This document shows positions 7,385 to 8,842 of a stretch of DNA of 8,842 nt, piece by piece; position 1 is the first letter of the stretch; each line of letters begins with the position of its first letter. Origin of the DNA: JBCBKZ01 sp039026975 (GTDB taxonomy: Bacteria; Bacteroidota; Bacteroidia; J057); contig JBCCLI010000275.1 of NCBI GenBank assembly GCA_039026975.1, positions 1 through 8,842 on the forward strand. Reading direction: 5' to 3'. The notes below the pieces were generated by a model. The model did not search any database. It saw only the letters and a list, made by a program, of their open reading frames with translations, and had not been told where the DNA came from. A program made the position numbers and the translations under genes.

Positions 7385-8050
7385 ATGACCTTTGATGAGA
7401 TCATCAGCACAGCCCGGCAAAAGCTTAGCCAGAACTTAAAGGATACCTTTGAGTTTCTCCTGCCCCTTGTGCTACCTGAAAAATCCGTCTTTAATGAGCT
7501 GATAGCTCAGGAAGCACGCTTTAATCGGGTAAACAGAAGTTTCAACCTGGGCGCCATAAGCTCCGAGGAGAATAGCCAGGAGCTGAATCGTATCACCCTT
7601 GCGCTTACAGACTACATTGATAGTCTTCTAGCTGAGCATGTGAAGACTTCTTCAGGAGCTGCTTCTCCTCCTGATCCTGACGCCAACCTCTTTGTTATGC
7701 TGGAAAAGCTACGGGAGTCTTACGCTCAGATAGAGCGACTAAAGGCTGAAAATGAGATCATTAAAAACAGTCAAGTACGAAATCATCTGAAAATACGAGT
7801 AGAATGTGATCCTGCCATGGACCACAACATAGATCAGTATACATGTACCTGCCTGATTTCTAACTATGACACAGGAGAAGAGGAAGAAAGAACCATTACC
7901 CTACGGGAAGAACCAGGGGGCATCATAGCCACCATCCATAATATTAATCCTAGTGATTATATCCGTATCACCATCTCTGGGCCCCAGGAAAAATGGAAGA
8001 CGCCCTATTTCAGCCCTCTCTTTTTTCCACAAAACCTTAAATCTGAATAA
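7385..8050 (+). CDS. EAD11-like effector-associated domain protein with coiled coil and beta-rich C-terminal domain
   Basis: The 221-residue protein has no signal peptide and should be cytoplasmic. Residues 1-84 are all-helical and carry the pattern FNELIAQEARFNRVNRSFNLG then ISSEENSQELNRITLALTDYI, which matches effector-associated domain 11 (ARFNRLNR..LG.IS.EE...ELNRI.YALL in my recollection of the family). A Ser/Pro-rich linker (85-100) leads to a predicted coiled coil (102-130, heptad-like Leu105, Leu109, Ile116, Leu119, Ile125), then a beta-rich domain (133-213) with alternating hydrophobic residues (LKIRVECDP, YTCTCLISNYDTG, IIATIHNI, YIRITISG), probably an Ig-like sandwich. EADs act as homotypic adaptor modules that bring effectors and sensors together in bacterial conflict systems. 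Here the EAD is not fused to a protease, TIR or NTPase. Its stop overlaps the next start as TAATG, implying translational coupling with the pYEATS protein. EAD call fairly sure; C-terminal domain unnamed. Confidence 0.75.
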   Translation: MTFDEIISTARQKLSQNLKDTFEFLLPLVLPEKSVFNELIAQEARFNRVNRSFNLGAISSEENSQELNRITLALTDYIDSLLAEHVKTSSGAASPPDPDANLFVMLEKLRESYAQIERLKAENEIIKNSQVRNHLKIRVECDPAMDHNIDQYTCTCLISNYDTGEEEERTITLREEPGGIIATIHNINPSDYIRITISGPQEKWKTPYFSPLFFPQNLKSE

Positions 8051-8373
8051 TGTACGTAAAAACAGATACAAGCCTCCGATTAAGGAACTCCTGGAAGTAC
8101 GCGGGCGATAAGAGATGGGATTGGTCCGTATTCCTGGATGATGACGGAAGTGGAGAAATGGATAGGGTAGTTTCTGTCCAGTATGTGCTTCATCCCAGCT
8201 TCCCTAATCCCAGGAGGCTTCACACCAATAAGGAAGAAAAATTTGCGCTGAGCACTAACGGCTGGGGCGTCTTTATGATACGTGCCTTTGTCTTGACAGA
8301 AGAGGGAGAAAAGATCAGGTTAGAGCATTATTTACACCTGGACTTTGATCCTGCTGAAGGAGAAACTCCTTAG
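8050..8373 (+). CDS. Stand-alone pYEATS (prokaryotic YEATS) domain protein
   Basis: The 107-residue protein is almost exactly one pYEATS domain. Visible signatures are LRNSWKYAGDKRWDWSVFLD (11-30), V-QYVLHPSFPNP (43-54) and FALSTNGWGVFMIRAF (65-80), ending in LEHYLHLDF (91-99). Eukaryotic YEATS domains read acylated lysines on histones through an aromatic cage; bacterial members have been found linked to conflict-type operons, membrane helices and effector-associated domains, where they are thought to sense a modified protein or act as a scaffold. There is no signal peptide or membrane segment. The start codon shares one base with the preceding stop, so the protein is very likely made with the EAD protein and may bind it. 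The ligand is unknown. Domain identity is clear. Confidence 0.9.
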   Translation: MYVKTDTSLRLRNSWKYAGDKRWDWSVFLDDDGSGEMDRVVSVQYVLHPSFPNPRRLHTNKEEKFALSTNGWGVFMIRAFVLTEEGEKIRLEHYLHLDFDPAEGETP

Positions 8374-8374
8374 T

Positions 8375-8479
8375 AAGCTCATGATACAGCTTGCTAGTGC
8401 GTGTATATCTCCTAAACCATTTCTTCTTGAGGAAGGTTAGTAAACTATTCTGCTAGAACTACTTATAAAATATTCTCAG
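8375..8479. other. Intergenic gap between pYEATS and two-helix genes
   Basis: About 105 bases hold no recognisable gene. No convincing terminator with a T-run and no TAnnTTTG promoter element is seen, so read-through from the pYEATS gene into the two-helix gene is possible. A weak CTTC-TTGA-GAAG-like pairing near 8424-8437 is too short to call. Confidence 0.4.
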
Positions 8480-8674
8480 ATGGAAAAGGGAAAGACCACC
8501 TACACCAAAGAACAAATAGGAGCTGTTATTTTTTGCGGTATTGGCTGTACCCTTATGGCAGCGAGTGCCTTTTTTACTACTAAGGTGAGCTTATTTGATA
8601 TAGGCCTTGCTAGTAATGGAGTGGGGCTATTTCTATTTGTATTCGGGAAGAAGGCTGATAAAGCAAGTGAGTAA
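8480..8674 (+). CDS. Small protein with two predicted transmembrane helices
   Basis: The 64-residue protein has two hydrophobic helices, about 13-32 (IGAVIFCGIGCTLMAASAFF) and 38-56, joined by a short TKVS turn, with a basic N-terminus (MEKGK) and a charged C-terminus (KKADKASE). A helical hairpin with both ends in the cytoplasm is predicted. Two Cys (19 and 23) lie on one helix. I do not recognise a family. It lies 106 bases after the pYEATS gene on the same strand, with no obvious promoter or strong ribosome site. In conflict systems, small two-helix proteins can serve as membrane-targeting effectors or anchors; that role is inferred from context only. The reading frame is short, but its clear helix-turn-helix hydrophobic pattern and bounded charged ends support a real gene. 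Confidence 0.65.
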   Translation: MEKGKTTYTKEQIGAVIFCGIGCTLMAASAFFTTKVSLFDIGLASNGVGLFLFVFGKKADKASE

Positions 8675-8795
8675 GAAGGAATTTCTTAGAGAATAATTAG
8701 CCGCATTTATCTTCTTGGTCTTAAAGATTTAAAACTGATATGCTATACCCATGTCCTAGAACTCATTGAAAATAGATATAAGTCCATTATAGGAG

Positions 8796-8842
8796 ATGAG
8801 ACACGAAAATACCAAGGCCAGGACCATCCCTATATTCAGTAA
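8796..8842 (+). CDS. Possible start of a further gene, cut by the window edge
   Basis: An ATG at 8796 opens a frame that stays open to the edge: MRHENTKARTIPIFS, 15 codons plus two bases. The frame is closed just upstream by TAG at 8790, so this ATG would be the true first codon. AGGAG directly abuts the ATG with no spacing, which is poor for ribosome binding. The preceding 121 bases after the two-helix gene are AT-rich and hold no other open frame that reaches the edge. It may be the next member of the EAD/pYEATS cluster or mere chance. Confidence 0.3.
   Translation, partial: MRHENTKARTIPIFS

Noticed and set aside
8040..8060. Frameshift splitting one EAD-pYEATS fusion gene
   Set aside because: Both proteins are complete domains with sensible ends, and TAATG is a normal coupling overlap, so two genes are more likely than a broken one.
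8675..8795. Terminator or small RNA after the two-helix gene
   Set aside because: Only four-base pairings such as TTCT-tag-AGAA are seen, without a stable stem or T-run.
1..8842. CRISPR arrays, tRNA or rRNA genes, insertion sequences, prophage genes
   Set aside because: No regularly spaced repeats, cloverleaf or rRNA-like sequence, transposase or phage proteins were found on either strand.

Overview
The window looks like Bacteroidota chromosome, probably a free-living Cytophagales-like organism. The reasons are the sugar-catabolic gene content (an exported TIM-barrel isomerase, an MFS permease and GH2/GH78 glycosidases), lipoprotein and Tat signals typical of the phylum, weak or absent Shine-Dalgarno sequences, and a TAnnTTTG-like promoter element. 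The genus cannot be fixed from this sequence.

Left part (1-7282) is a carbohydrate-use locus. A minus-strand gene that runs off the left edge encodes a Tat-exported lipoprotein of the sugar phosphate isomerase/epimerase (AP_endonuc_2) TIM-barrel family. It diverges from three plus-strand genes: a 12-TM MFS sugar permease, a GH2 beta-mannosidase lipoprotein and a Tat-exported GH78-type alpha-L-rhamnosidase. The 175-bp divergent spacer holds inverted repeats. A strong hairpin lies between the permease and the mannosidase and argues for a mannosidase start at 2023 rather than 1990. No SusC/SusD pair is visible, so this is not a classical polysaccharide utilization locus as seen here. Inference: the exported glycosidases trim a mannose- and rhamnose-containing oligosaccharide in the periplasm, the isomerase-like protein modifies a released sugar, and the permease imports it.

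Right part (7385 to the end) has a different theme. Gene one encodes an N-terminal alpha-helical module resembling effector-associated domain 11 (EAD11), a coiled coil and a beta-rich C-terminal domain. Its stop codon overlaps the start of gene two (TAATG), which is a compact, complete prokaryotic YEATS (pYEATS) domain protein. About 100 bp later comes a 64-residue protein with two predicted membrane helices. EADs and pYEATS domains are established adaptor components of bacterial conflict and immune-like systems, so these genes are the best candidate for an undescribed system. The recognisable catalytic effector or NTPase is not in the window; it may lie beyond the right edge, where a possible new reading frame begins at 8796, or the two-helix protein may be the effector.

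No rRNA, tRNA, CRISPR array, insertion sequence or phage gene was seen. No gene-free stretch exceeds 300 bases.
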